From Nostoc sp. LPT (lineage in GTDB: Bacteria; Cyanobacteriota; Cyanobacteriia; Cyanobacteriales; Nostocaceae), in NCBI RefSeq assembly GCF_017115165.1, contig NZ_JABXKF010000078.1, forward strand, positions 32,102 through 90,932: DNA of 58,831 nucleotides. Direction: 5' to 3'. The position numbers and the translations under genes are program-made. This document shows positions 1-7,709 of this stretch, in pieces. The notes below the pieces were generated by a model. The model was not told the DNA's origin, did not search any database, and worked only from the letters and a program-made list of their open reading frames with translations. Every line of letters begins with the position of its first letter. The stretch's first letter is position 1.

Positions 1-150
1 AAATCAACAAATGGGTTCGCCAAATCAACAAATGCGTACGCCAAATCAACAAATGGGTTCGCCAAATCAACAAATGGGTTCGCCAAATCAACAAATGCGT
101 ACGCCAAATCAACAAATGCGAACGCCATATCAACAAATGCGATCGCTCAA
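1..150. repeat. 21-bp tandem repeat, about 7 units
   Basis: Seven head-to-tail units of 21 bp cover the left edge of the window. Each has an invariant AAATCAACAAATG core followed by a variable octamer: GGGTTCGC, GCGTACGC, GCGAACGC, and GCGATCGC in the last unit. The variable part therefore looks like a series of HIP1 variants. Because 21 is a multiple of 3 the array is open in frame, see the partial reading frame at the same place. The array continues past the left edge. Confidence 0.9.
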
Positions 151-154
151 ATAA
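2..154 (+). CDS. C-terminal end of a possible heptapeptide-repeat protein (partial)
   Basis: The frame starting at base 2 reads as heptapeptides of the pattern (N/Y)QQM(G/R)(S/T)P and ends with RSLK and a TAA at 152-154, 20 bases before the ATPase start. The beginning is outside the window. The units differ mainly in codons for G/R and S/T, which keeps a conservative peptide pattern, so a low-complexity Gln/Pro-rich tail is possible. A non-coding tandem repeat whose unit length happens to be divisible by three is equally possible, because each unit lacks a stop in this frame by construction. No known domain can be recognised. Confidence 0.35.
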   Translation, partial: NQQMGSPNQQMRTPNQQMGSPNQQMGSPNQQMRTPNQQMRTPYQQMRSLK

Positions 155-174
155 CAATCCTATATATCCAAGCA

Positions 175-2139
175 ATGACAAATACGGGACTACCAAACTG
201 GTATCAAACCAACTGGCAAATCATTCAGCAAGAAATCTTTCGCATTCGTCAGTCGTTGGAAACATATATAGAAGACAAACCCCAGGAAGTAATTGACGAT
301 GCTATCTCCCCAACCAGTGCCTTAGCTCAAATCTGCTCAAAATTTCATTTATCTGCCTTTGCACGGGATATTCTCTTGCTGTGCGTGGGTATGGAAATCG
401 ACCCCACATTTGCCACCCTTTGCGCCAAAGCCAATGGCAACAGCGATCGCAATTTTCCCACCCTCAGTTTAGCCCTTGCCATTTTTCCCCAAGCCAGTTT
501 CTCTGTCCTCTCTCCCCAAAATCCCTTGCAACGATGGCAATTAATTGAATTTGCCCCTGGCTTTTCCCTCACCCAAACGGCGATTAGAATCGACAAACGC
601 ATTCTCTGTTATCTGTTAGGGGAAGCCGCCGTTGACGAACAACTCTTAGGAATTGTCACTTTCCCCGAACCTGAACCCCAAACCCTACCTTTGCCTCCTT
701 CCCACGCCGGAATTTGCGATCGCATAATTGCCACTTGGTCGCAAGCCTCACGCAAATTACCCCTGTTGCAATTATGCGGTTCCGAATCTACCACCAAATA
801 TCAAATAGTCAGCAATATTTGCGACACTCTCGGCTTTAACCTCGGCATAATTTCCGCCGCCGTCCTTCCTAGTCTTCCCCACGAACTGCATCAACTCAAG
901 CGCTTATGGGAAAGAGAAGCGATATTAGGAAATCGGCTATTATTACTCGACTGTGACTCCATCTCCACCGCCGATCCTGTTAAAACAACAGCGATTTCTC
1001 TATTGATTGAAAATCTCCAGACCCCGGCAATTATTAGCAGCCTAGAACGTCTCCCGACTCGACAACAAACTTTCGTCAGCTTTGATGTTCCCCCCCTCAG
1101 CTTCCACGAACAAAAAACCCTCTGGGAAATTCATCTTGGTACAGCAGCAAACCAACTCAACGGACAACTGAATAAGCTAGTATCCCAATTTAACCTCACT
1201 CCAGCCACCATTAAAGCCGCCTGCCTTCAAGTCACCAGTTCTTCAGATATTTCTCTCCCTTTTCAACCAGGGCTTGGGGGGATCTCCTGCCAACTTTGGA
1301 ATTTTTGCCGCACTCAAGCCCGCCCCCGCCTCGATGACTTAGCCCAACGCATCAACGCCACATCTGCTTGGGATGATTTAGTGCTACCAGAAGCCCAACG
1401 TCAGGTACTTTCCGATATCGCCACTCATCTGCAACAACGGTCTAAAGTTTACCAAGACTGGGGCTTTGCTGGCAAAAGCAGTCGCGGTTTTGGGATTACC
1501 TCCTTGTTTCACGGCGAAAGCGGTACGGGTAAAACAATGGCAGCCGATGTATTAGCACAGCAATTTTGCCTCGATCTCTACCGCATCGACCTCAGCGCCG
1601 TTGTCAGCAAATATATAGGCGAAACCGAAAAGAATTTAGCGCGGATTTTCGATGCCGCAGAAGCCGGAGGAGTTATCTTACTGTTCGATGAAGCCGATGC
1701 TTTGTTTGGCAAGCGTTCTGAAGTTAAAGATAGCCGCGATCGGCACGCTAATGTAGAAGTAAGTTACTTGCTTCAGCGCATGGAAGCCTACGGCGGTTTA
1801 GCAATCTTGACAACTAACTTAAAAAATGCTTTAGATACCGCCTTTTTGCGCCGCATCCGCTTTATGGTAGATTTCCCCTTCCCAGCCGCACAATATCGAT
1901 CGCAAATTTGGCAGCGCATTTTCCCACCGCAGACACCAATCAAAGGGCTAGACTATCAGAAACTCGGACAGTTACAAGTCGCTGGAGGCAACATCCGCAA
2001 CATTGCCATGAATGCCGCTTTTATCGCCGCTGATGCCGATGAACCAGTAATGATGAAACATATTCTCCTTGCAACGCAACGAGATTATCTGAAATTGCAA
2101 AGACTTCTGACAAAAGAAGAAGTCAAAGGCTGGGTATAA
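175..2139 (+). CDS. CIS-associated AAA+ ATPase (Afp15-like), copy 1
   Basis: This 654-residue protein has a helical N-terminal region of about 400 residues and a C-terminal AAA+ module. The Walker A motif GESGTGKT lies near residue 448 and Walker B LLFDEAD near residue 500. A sensor-like LTTN follows near 540, and an arginine-rich FLRRIRF stretch after it. AAA+ proteins of this family (Afp15/Pvc15) are a constant part of extracellular CIS loci and are thought to act in particle assembly. It is a clear paralogue of the protein at 14508-16478, with the same layout and nearly identical text from Walker A to FLRRIRF. It is convergent with the spike operon, so it is not co-transcribed with it. The ATG at 175 has no strong ribosome binding site. 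Confidence 0.93.
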   Translation: MTNTGLPNWYQTNWQIIQQEIFRIRQSLETYIEDKPQEVIDDAISPTSALAQICSKFHLSAFARDILLLCVGMEIDPTFATLCAKANGNSDRNFPTLSLALAIFPQASFSVLSPQNPLQRWQLIEFAPGFSLTQTAIRIDKRILCYLLGEAAVDEQLLGIVTFPEPEPQTLPLPPSHAGICDRIIATWSQASRKLPLLQLCGSESTTKYQIVSNICDTLGFNLGIISAAVLPSLPHELHQLKRLWEREAILGNRLLLLDCDSISTADPVKTTAISLLIENLQTPAIISSLERLPTRQQTFVSFDVPPLSFHEQKTLWEIHLGTAANQLNGQLNKLVSQFNLTPATIKAACLQVTSSSDISLPFQPGLGGISCQLWNFCRTQARPRLDDLAQRINATSAWDDLVLPEAQRQVLSDIATHLQQRSKVYQDWGFAGKSSRGFGITSLFHGESGTGKTMAADVLAQQFCLDLYRIDLSAVVSKYIGETEKNLARIFDAAEAGGVILLFDEADALFGKRSEVKDSRDRHANVEVSYLLQRMEAYGGLAILTTNLKNALDTAFLRRIRFMVDFPFPAAQYRSQIWQRIFPPQTPIKGLDYQKLGQLQVAGGNIRNIAMNAAFIAADADEPVMMKHILLATQRDYLKLQRLLTKEEVKGWV

Positions 2140-2464
2140 GTTTCACGGTATCGGCTCAATAAGTAGGGGTAGCAGAAGAAAATAAATGAAACGAGGTACA
2201 CACAGTACCATCCAGAAGTGTTAAATGGCGTAATCAAAACTCTTCATACTAAGATAAACTTAGCCGATAAGTGCTATTTTTCATCTGAGCCAAATAAGTT
2301 TTCTAAACCAATAAACATAACTTATTTTCTGACACATATATGACTGTAGATAGCGAATGATAAATTTTTGTTTATATTTTTTTAGATTCTATCAGATCAT
2401 GGCACTTTTCTTTAATCTCTTCCTAACATTCAACACTTCTGGATATTAGCTATTAGCATCCATT
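2140..2464. other. Convergent intergenic region with distant inverted repeat
   Basis: The 325 bases lie between the convergent ATPase and PAAR-like genes and hold no convincing reading frame. A 13-bp perfect inverted repeat, ATCCAGAAGTGTT at 2210-2222 and its complement at 2432-2444, brackets about 235 bases of AT-rich sequence. The repeat could be the ends of a small non-autonomous element or a long-range stem. There is no transposase inside. Confidence 0.6.
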
Positions 2465-2860
2465 TTATGTAATATTCACCTTCATTTGTCCTGCATAGTT
2501 AATCTTAACTACACCACCCCACGCACAGTTACATATTGCAGTGTTGGGCAATGCTGGAAAATTGTTAATTTTAACTTTTATTGCTCCTGCTTTCCAAGGG
2601 CCGAGAATCATCGGAATGCAAGGCATAGGTGTTAAAACACCCAACGCTGCGGTAGTTGCCGCAGCGACCACTGGGTTGGTCAGTGAGGTACACATTCCAA
2701 AAGGCGGGATATTTGCGACAGGTGCAAAGTCCATAATTGTTGCTGCTAGCATCCCATTTACCATTACCGGTGTACCTTTGGGAATAACTAATAGCGAACT
2801 AGGTGTAGTACCAAAGGGTACACACTGTAGAGAAGCACCCATTACAACTTGTTGTGGCAT
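2465..2860 (-). CDS. PAAR-like spike-tip protein (DUF4280 type)
   Basis: The 131-residue protein starts MPQQVVMGASLQC and is rich in Gly, Pro, Val and Ala. It shows the DUF4280/PAAR-like pattern: a conserved Cys near the start, PKGTPVMVNG, NIPPFGMCTS, TPMPCIP and a late CNCAWGG motif. PAAR proteins cap the VgrG spike and often bind a metal through such Cys/His residues. It is the last gene of the leftward CIS operon, directly downstream of the VgrG-like spike, as expected for an Afp10-like tip. It lacks any C-terminal extension, so it is probably only a tip and not an effector fusion. Confidence 0.9.
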   Translation of the reverse strand: MPQQVVMGASLQCVPFGTTPSSLLVIPKGTPVMVNGMLAATIMDFAPVANIPPFGMCTSLTNPVVAAATTAALGVLTPMPCIPMILGPWKAGAIKVKINNFPALPNTAICNCAWGGVVKINYAGQMKVNIT

Positions 2861-2876
2861 ATTTTTACTTTATTAA

Positions 2877-3101
2877 TTGTTAATTGCTAATTGCTAATTG
2901 TTAATTGTTAATTGTTAATTGTTAATTGCTAATTGTTAATTGTTAATTGCTAATTGTTAATTGCTAATTGCTGATTGCTATTTTTTCTTTTAGCCATGAG
3001 CCATTAGCCATTAGCTATTAGCCATTAGCCATGAGCCATTAGCCATTAGCCATGAGCCATTAGCCATGAGCCATTAGCTATTAGCCATTAGCCATTAGCT
3101 A
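2877..3101. repeat. STRR heptamer module
   Basis: On the + strand, TAATTGC/TTAATTG-type heptamers (2877-2978) are followed by a T-rich spacer and then GCCATTA/GCCATGA heptamers (2994-3101). Read along the leftward transcript this is a TAATGGC block followed by a GCAATTA block. It fills the whole gap between the spike and the PAAR-like gene. Confidence 0.95.
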
Positions 3102-5036
3102 TTAGCCTATATTTACGATTGGAGCATTTACGGCGACTGTTGTATCACCTTTTATGGTAGTTGTTAATCCTTTTACAGTAGTTGTCATGGCGGATTCAAT
3201 GTTAATCCCTGCGGCTCCTAGTTCGATGGTGTTGCCGCCCATTTTTAACTTTATGTTAGACATAGAAACTTCTATACTGCTACCTCCAACTTTAAGGGTA
3301 ATTTTTTGAGGTGCTGTCAATTCAATTTCGCCAGTTGCATCAATGGTAATTTTCCGTCCTTGGTCATCAAGTTTACAGGTATTTCCACCACTGCTTTTGA
3401 TTTCAATTTTTTTATTTTGGTCGTCTAACAGCACTTGATGACCATCTTTAGTTTTGATTTCAATCTTTTTCTCTGTATCGTTTATATTCAATTTGTGACC
3501 ATCCACCGTATTTACATACACGCCCTTTTTACTGCTGCCTTTGTCTTCTTCAACAAACTGAAGGGTGTGACCTAAGCGAGTTTTGAATGTCCGCAGTCGC
3601 ACTTTACCATCTGCAACTGATTCCTGCACGCTAGTGGGCGGTGCGTCTTTGCCGTTCCAAACGCCACCAATGACAAAGGGGCGGTGGATATCGCCATGCT
3701 CAAACCCAACTAGCACTTCGTCGTTAACTTCTGGTAAACAGTCAAACCCACGACTACTTCCTGCACCAATTGACACTACTCTTGCCCAGTCGCTTTCATG
3801 TTCTTCTGTCAAAGTGGGAAACTTAACTCTCACCCTACTCCATTTTTTCGGATCGTTGTTGTTGGTGACAATTCCTACTATTAGGGTTTGTCCTGGTTGC
3901 AAACGGGTTTGGGGAGTCATGGCGGTAAATAAATCATCACCTCGCAAGCCGCGAATGTTGAAGTCTGTAGTGTAAACTCTGCCTTGGAAAATATGGCGGG
4001 TTTCGGTGACGTAATAGCTACCGCTATATTTGCCCATATCTTTTAGAGATATTACTTTTCCTGGTCGAATATCCGGGTTTCCCACAGCTTTGGCATCTGC
4101 TTGGACAAACTCACCGGAAAGTTCGTTGAAAAGTGCTTGGGCGATCGCGTCTGACTCTTTGCTAGAAAAAACCGGTTTATCGACTACAATCATTTTCGGA
4201 CTACCGTTAAAGGCGGTGCTAGTCTTATTGCCTTTTCCCTGGTCAATTGAAGTCACAACCTGAGCAGTTTGAGCGCTTTTCGTAGAGACAATTGCTTGCT
4301 TATTTTTATAGTCCCACCCTCTGACTTCAACGGAGCTAACTTGTTCGGCACTATTAACACGCACATGAAAGTTGGTAATATCTTTTAACCACTTTAGGTT
4401 CAAGGAATTACCTTCTGAAGGCTTACGAAAATTCAGCTTGCCATCTTGTACAAATAGCTCAAAACCGTTACGTGCCGCCCGTTCCCTCAGAAATTCCATA
4501 TTAGTCTGATTTTCTTGAAAGATGTAGCCTACCGGATCGCCAAATCCATAGGGGCCACCAGTTTCATCAATTGTGCCTCCGGCAATGCCAGCTTCACCAA
4601 TGATTTGACTTACAATGTCCGAATCTTTCTTATTTTGAAATGATCGATTGTAGCGTCCTCGGTGCAAACGGTGACTGATATCGTAACCTTGGATAATAAT
4701 CGGAGCCTGAGATTCCGCGTTAAACTGCGCCTCTATAGCAGTAATTTCACCCTTAAGCAAGGTACTCTGATTAGCAGTGCTAAAGTCAGTATCTTCTGTG
4801 TTGCTGGAAGTAAAACCAATTTCAATAGATTTACCAATGGTAAAAGTATTATCGTACAGCCACGGGTTTTCCCCTTCTCGAGCTGAATAATAATCATTAC
4901 GAATTACTAAGGTGAACATCCCCGGTAGATGCAAGCTTTCTTCTACACTGATTTGCAGAATATCTTCTAACAAACTATCAGATGCGGGTTGTCCGTCAAT
5001 TTTTAAGGTTGGGATTGCAGTATAACTAGCAGGCAT
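3102..5036 (-). CDS. VgrG-like baseplate spike protein (Afp8-like)
   Basis: The 644-residue protein fuses a gp27-like N-terminal part with a gp5-like spike. The N-terminus has a conserved PTLKIDG and the central part an SVEVRGWDY segment. The OB-fold region is around residues 380-460, with RVRVKFPTL, SDWARVV and the family sequence VLVGFEHGDIHRPFVIGGVWNG. From about residue 490 to the end lies a beta-helix built from short repeats of the type KIEIKT and KITLKVGGSSIEV. In VgrG/Afp8 this trimeric needle tips the tube and carries the PAAR cap. The gene lies between the CIS7-like and PAAR-like genes, the usual order in CIS loci. No extra effector domain is fused to the C-terminus. Confidence 0.95.
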   Translation of the reverse strand: MPASYTAIPTLKIDGQPASDSLLEDILQISVEESLHLPGMFTLVIRNDYYSAREGENPWLYDNTFTIGKSIEIGFTSSNTEDTDFSTANQSTLLKGEITAIEAQFNAESQAPIIIQGYDISHRLHRGRYNRSFQNKKDSDIVSQIIGEAGIAGGTIDETGGPYGFGDPVGYIFQENQTNMEFLRERAARNGFELFVQDGKLNFRKPSEGNSLNLKWLKDITNFHVRVNSAEQVSSVEVRGWDYKNKQAIVSTKSAQTAQVVTSIDQGKGNKTSTAFNGSPKMIVVDKPVFSSKESDAIAQALFNELSGEFVQADAKAVGNPDIRPGKVISLKDMGKYSGSYYVTETRHIFQGRVYTTDFNIRGLRGDDLFTAMTPQTRLQPGQTLIVGIVTNNNDPKKWSRVRVKFPTLTEEHESDWARVVSIGAGSSRGFDCLPEVNDEVLVGFEHGDIHRPFVIGGVWNGKDAPPTSVQESVADGKVRLRTFKTRLGHTLQFVEEDKGSSKKGVYVNTVDGHKLNINDTEKKIEIKTKDGHQVLLDDQNKKIEIKSSGGNTCKLDDQGRKITIDATGEIELTAPQKITLKVGGSSIEVSMSNIKLKMGGNTIELGAAGINIESAMTTTVKGLTTTIKGDTTVAVNAPIVNIG

Positions 5037-5140
5037 AAGTTAATTGCTAATGGTTAATGGCTAATGGCTAATGGTTAATGGCTAATGGTTAATGGCTAAT
5101 GGCAATCAGCAATCAGCAATTAGCAATCAGCAATTAGCAA
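5037..5140. repeat. STRR heptamer module (inverted relative to most)
   Basis: The + strand shows TAATGGC heptamers followed by GCAATCA/GCAATTA heptamers. Along the leftward transcript the order is therefore TAATTGC then GCCATTA, opposite to the other modules of this operon. Confidence 0.93.
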
Positions 5141-5662
5141 TTAACTCATACGCTTGTTACGAGTATCTCCTGTGCGATCAACTTGGTTAGGTGTACCCAG
5201 ACCTGGTTGGGAGGTTGATTCGTCAATTTCTTCTAAACTTAGATCTAATTTTGCCCGTACTGGAGTACCATTTGGCAAAAACATAATTAGTTTGTAGGTC
5301 AGGTTGGTGATAAAACAGCGAATATATTGATTACTACCCCAAGCAAATACGTAAGTTGGTGGGCGCTTTTTTTGATTTTTGCCACTCTCTAGAAAGTTCA
5401 CTGCTTTTTCAAACTTTTGGATATAGACAATGACGCTTTTACCACCGCCTTCTTCATAAGTATCTAGTAAAATATCATTGATGGTAAGCGTGCAAGGTTC
5501 TGGATAAGCGAAGTTGACTTTAGGTAATCCTCTACCAGTACGCGCACCGCTATTTTTAGTAAGGTTAATCTGCTGTTGAAAAACTAATTGATTGGGGTTA
5601 AACATGAATTCAATCGTTTCACCCCCATCTGAGGAAACCAGTTTAGCTTTGACTAGTGACAT
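5141..5662 (-). CDS. CIS7-like tube/baseplate protein (Afp7 type, without LysM)
   Basis: The 173-residue protein begins MSLVKAKL and has the signature FMFNPNQLVFQQQ, typical of the contractile-injection-system tube-protein N-terminal domain found in Afp7-like proteins. Longer relatives carry a C-terminal LysM domain. Here the protein ends in a polar tail (NQVDRTGDTRNKRMS) instead, so the LysM part is absent. Such proteins connect the inner tube to the spike hub. It is preceded by a good ribosome binding site (GAGGAA) and lies between the disordered protein and the VgrG-like spike, the canonical order. Confidence 0.88.
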   Translation of the reverse strand: MSLVKAKLVSSDGGETIEFMFNPNQLVFQQQINLTKNSGARTGRGLPKVNFAYPEPCTLTINDILLDTYEEGGGKSVIVYIQKFEKAVNFLESGKNQKKRPPTYVFAWGSNQYIRCFITNLTYKLIMFLPNGTPVRAKLDLSLEEIDESTSQPGLGTPNQVDRTGDTRNKRMS

Positions 5663-5689
5663 AACTTTTTCCTCTCAACGTAAATAACA

Positions 5690-6784
5690 TTACCAAGATG
5701 AGCGTCCAGTATAACCGCGTCCGTGACGCTCTTGCTGAATACGCAAGCGACACCTTACTTTCTCATAGATTGCTTGCGCCAATGTTTCTATGCTTTTCGA
5801 TACTTCTGAGCTAGACTCTTCTGTTGTATCGCCAAAGGTTTGCTGGCTTGATAGTCGAATTGTTTCTGGTTCGTTGGCTTCTTTGGCTTGAATTAGAGTA
5901 TTGACAGATGAACTATTTTGTTTGCTCATTTTTCGCTGTACCGAAGTTGTCTGACTCTTTACAGGATTGCTAATATCTGACCAAGAGGATACATTGCTAC
6001 CTGACACAGTTGTACGGTCTGATTTAGGGGAGTTAGTAGAACTTTGGGTAACTATATTACTAGCAGCATACTGACTCAGCGATGGTTTGGAAGCGAGTGA
6101 ATCCAAAACCATAATATTTTGTAGAACCTGTGGCAGTTGTAGCAACGTTCCTGACTTTGTTTCTGTATGCGGCTGTAATGTAGGAAATGAATCAAAATCT
6201 GTTTTTGGCTGAACCTTTGGTATTAAACTAGTTACTGGTGCGATCGCCTGCATCGGGGAAAGCGCGAGAGAATCAACTATAACCGACTCTGCTTGATCCT
6301 CAACATCAGCATCTTTATGCTGGGTATTATCTGACTCAAAGTTAACTGCAAAATCAGCTTGTGTATCGGGAAGTTCTGATGCCTGTAATTTTCTTGTCAG
6401 GTTGGAAGATTGCAGGGGTGCAATTGTTGACTCTACTTTTTGTTGTAAAATTTGCTCCGTCGATGATGAAGTGACTAAATCACGAGAAACTTGTTTAGTT
6501 GCGTGATGTTTTGGAGTCGCAGCTCGGTATTCTGAAAAAAATGGTGAATCTTCAAACAGGTTATTAGAAAAATCTAATTCAGAATTTTTAGAAGAAAAAA
6601 TTGTCGGGTCTAGTATAGAAAGAGATTGCACTCCTAATGGTACGAGAAATTGCGGGGTAAGTTCCTCATCTCCTCCCAAGGGTTTAGGTGACAGCAATGG
6701 GTCTTTTTTATTTAGAGTTTCTGTTGATTTTCTTAACTTTGGTTGAGAAGTTTCACTTATTAGCGCATTATTTGATTCAGTCAT
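5690..6784 (-). CDS. Long disordered CIS protein with conserved C-terminal helix motif
   Basis: The 364-residue product is mostly low-complexity, rich in Ser, Thr, Gln and Asn with no predictable fold over residues 1-325. Its last 35 residues form an amphipathic helix and a basic end with the pattern LAQAIYEKVRCRLRIQQER, then GYTGRSSW. The same pattern, LSDRVYKLLREDLRKHQER then GYGSR, ends the 50-aa protein at 7312-7464, on the other side of the tube gene. The gene starts 3 bases after the stop of that tube gene and is surely co-transcribed. The function is unknown to me. A tape-measure, chaperone or linker role is possible because no other tape-measure gene is visible, but this is inference. 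Confidence 0.8.
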   Translation of the reverse strand: MTESNNALISETSQPKLRKSTETLNKKDPLLSPKPLGGDEELTPQFLVPLGVQSLSILDPTIFSSKNSELDFSNNLFEDSPFFSEYRAATPKHHATKQVSRDLVTSSSTEQILQQKVESTIAPLQSSNLTRKLQASELPDTQADFAVNFESDNTQHKDADVEDQAESVIVDSLALSPMQAIAPVTSLIPKVQPKTDFDSFPTLQPHTETKSGTLLQLPQVLQNIMVLDSLASKPSLSQYAASNIVTQSSTNSPKSDRTTVSGSNVSSWSDISNPVKSQTTSVQRKMSKQNSSSVNTLIQAKEANEPETIRLSSQQTFGDTTEESSSEVSKSIETLAQAIYEKVRCRLRIQQERHGRGYTGRSSW

Positions 6785-6787
6785 TGC

Positions 6788-7312
6788 TTAGTTACTACCA
6801 AAATAGCCATTATTACGTCCCTTAAGGGAAGTTGCAGAAGCTGTACCCGATTTAGCGACTTTAATGCCTTCATAAACCAAAGTCAATTCTTCAATCGCCA
6901 CTGTAGAGGAATCTGCTGCTAATTGAGGAGCTTTCCAACCAACAGGTACAGCTCCAATCAGCGTCCAACACTGCATGGTTTCACCCGCTTGGTTGAATAC
7001 TAAAATGTTAACGTTGCGACGTTCGATCGCCTTTTGGGAATTAGTTTTCATGACTTGACTTGCCCATTGCCAAAAGACCATATCATCACTAAGACCACGC
7101 TTTAAAGTCACTTCTGAAAATTCCGGCTGTCCTAGCAAGATACGTTGCTGGTCATTCACACCTCCTTCGTAATAAGTTTCGTATTTGACTCGAACTTCCA
7201 AACCCTGACACTCGGTAAACGAGGCAGAGATAGTACTTTCCAACCCCACATAGAAACGATTAGCTGTGACGTAGTTGAGTCCAAAAGTTTGTGTTCCATT
7301 TGTTGTTACCAT
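6788..7312 (-). CDS. gp19-type inner tube protein (tube paralogue 4)
   Basis: The 174-residue protein has the T4 gp19/Hcp-like tube pattern: NRFYVGLES, ECQGLEVRVKYE, then MVFWQWASQVM and a C-terminal VAIEELTLVYEGIKV. Such proteins stack as hexamers to form the inner tube of contractile tails. Among the four tube paralogues in the window this one and the one at 8691-9179 share the ECQGLE/ECQGFE segment, found in tube-initiator or Afp5-like forms. The start ATG overlaps the stop of the 50-aa gene (TAATG), indicating translational coupling. Confidence 0.93.
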   Translation of the reverse strand: MVTTNGTQTFGLNYVTANRFYVGLESTISASFTECQGLEVRVKYETYYEGGVNDQQRILLGQPEFSEVTLKRGLSDDMVFWQWASQVMKTNSQKAIERRNVNILVFNQAGETMQCWTLIGAVPVGWKAPQLAADSSTVAIEELTLVYEGIKVAKSGTASATSLKGRNNGYFGSN

Positions 7313-7464
7313 TAGATTCGACTCCCATATCCTTGACTACGTTCTTGATGCTTGCGGAGGTCTTCACGCAAAAGTTTGTAAACGCGATCGCTCAACTGTT
7401 CTATCAAGAACGAATCATGTAAAATTTGTTCTAATAATTTGCTATTTATTTGTGATTTAGTCAT
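7312..7464 (-). CDS. Small 50-aa CIS protein with helix motif
   Basis: A short frame from the ATG at 7464 to the TAA at 7312-7314 encodes 50 residues starting MTKSQINSKLLEQ and ending in a basic GYGSRI tail. Residues 23-46 (EQLSDRVYKLLREDLRKHQE, then RSQGY) closely match the C-terminal helix motif of the 364-aa protein on the other side of the tube gene. Its stop overlaps the tube ATG by one base, so the pair is coupled. The overlap, the shared motif and the conserved spacing make it a real gene despite its length. It may be an assembly factor or adaptor for the tube; the function is not known to me. Confidence 0.85.
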   Translation of the reverse strand: MTKSQINSKLLEQILHDSFLIEQLSDRVYKLLREDLRKHQERSQGYGSRI

Positions 7465-7465
7465 A

Positions 7466-7548
7466 TTTACTAATTGCTAGTTGCTAGTTGCTATTTGCTA
7501 ATTGCTAGTTGCTAATTGTTTTTCCTATTAACCATTAGCCATGAGCTA
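7466..7548. repeat. STRR heptamer module
   Basis: The + strand shows TAATTGC/TAGTTGC heptamers, a short T-rich spacer, then ACCATTAGCCATGAG. Along the leftward transcript the usual order TAATGGC then GCAATTA is seen. The module separates the DUF6760-like frame from the 50-aa gene. Confidence 0.9.
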
Positions 7549-7555
7549 TTATCGA

Positions 7556-7708
7556 TTACTCTCTAAGTTTGCCAACTTCCATAACCCAGCGACGGCGATC
7601 GCTGTGTTCCAAATTGAGAATTTCTTCTAATGACCAATGGAACTCAGAAGCAATACAGGCTACCTCTTCATAAAGTTGGTTTGAGGGGTAGCCTAAAATT
7701 CCCCCGAT
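7556..7708 (-). CDS. DUF6760-like small CIS protein, no standard start codon
   Basis: The frame encodes GGILGYPSNQLYEEVACIA, then SEFHWSLEEILNLEHSDRR and RWVMEVGKLRE, ending at TAA 7556-7558. The text YEEVACIASEFHW and LEHSDRRRWV matches what I know of DUF6760, a small helical protein common in CIS loci. The frame opens after a TAA at about 7735 and holds no ATG, GTG or TTG before the conserved part. ATC at 7708 and ATT at 7699 are the only near-cognate starts. It overlaps the end of the tail-assembly gene in the -1 frame exactly where the mRNA has a run of five G. The product may therefore be made as a -1 frameshift extension of that gene, or from a rare start. The coordinates given are from the ATC. 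Confidence 0.8.
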   Translation of the reverse strand: MGGILGYPSNQLYEEVACIASEFHWSLEEILNLEHSDRRRWVMEVGKLRE

Positions 7709-7709
7709 A
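7693..7709 (-). promoter_or_regulatory. Candidate -1 frameshift site
   Basis: In the leftward mRNA the end of the tail-assembly gene reads UCGGGGGAAUUUUAG. A ribosome with GGG in the P site can slip back by one base and still pair with GGG. The next codons are then GGA AUU UUA GGC, which is the DUF6760-like frame. The zero-frame stop UAG lies two codons downstream. This is not a canonical X XXY YYZ heptamer, so only P-site slippage is well supported. Confidence 0.45.

Noticed and set aside
2541..2876. Rightward 111-aa frame opposite the PAAR-like gene
   Set aside because: It is a shadow of the conserved PAAR-like frame.
2877..3101. Heptamer blocks as CRISPR or origin iterons
   Set aside because: No spacers, and the same modules occur in many gaps across 30 kb. 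They fit STRR repeats.
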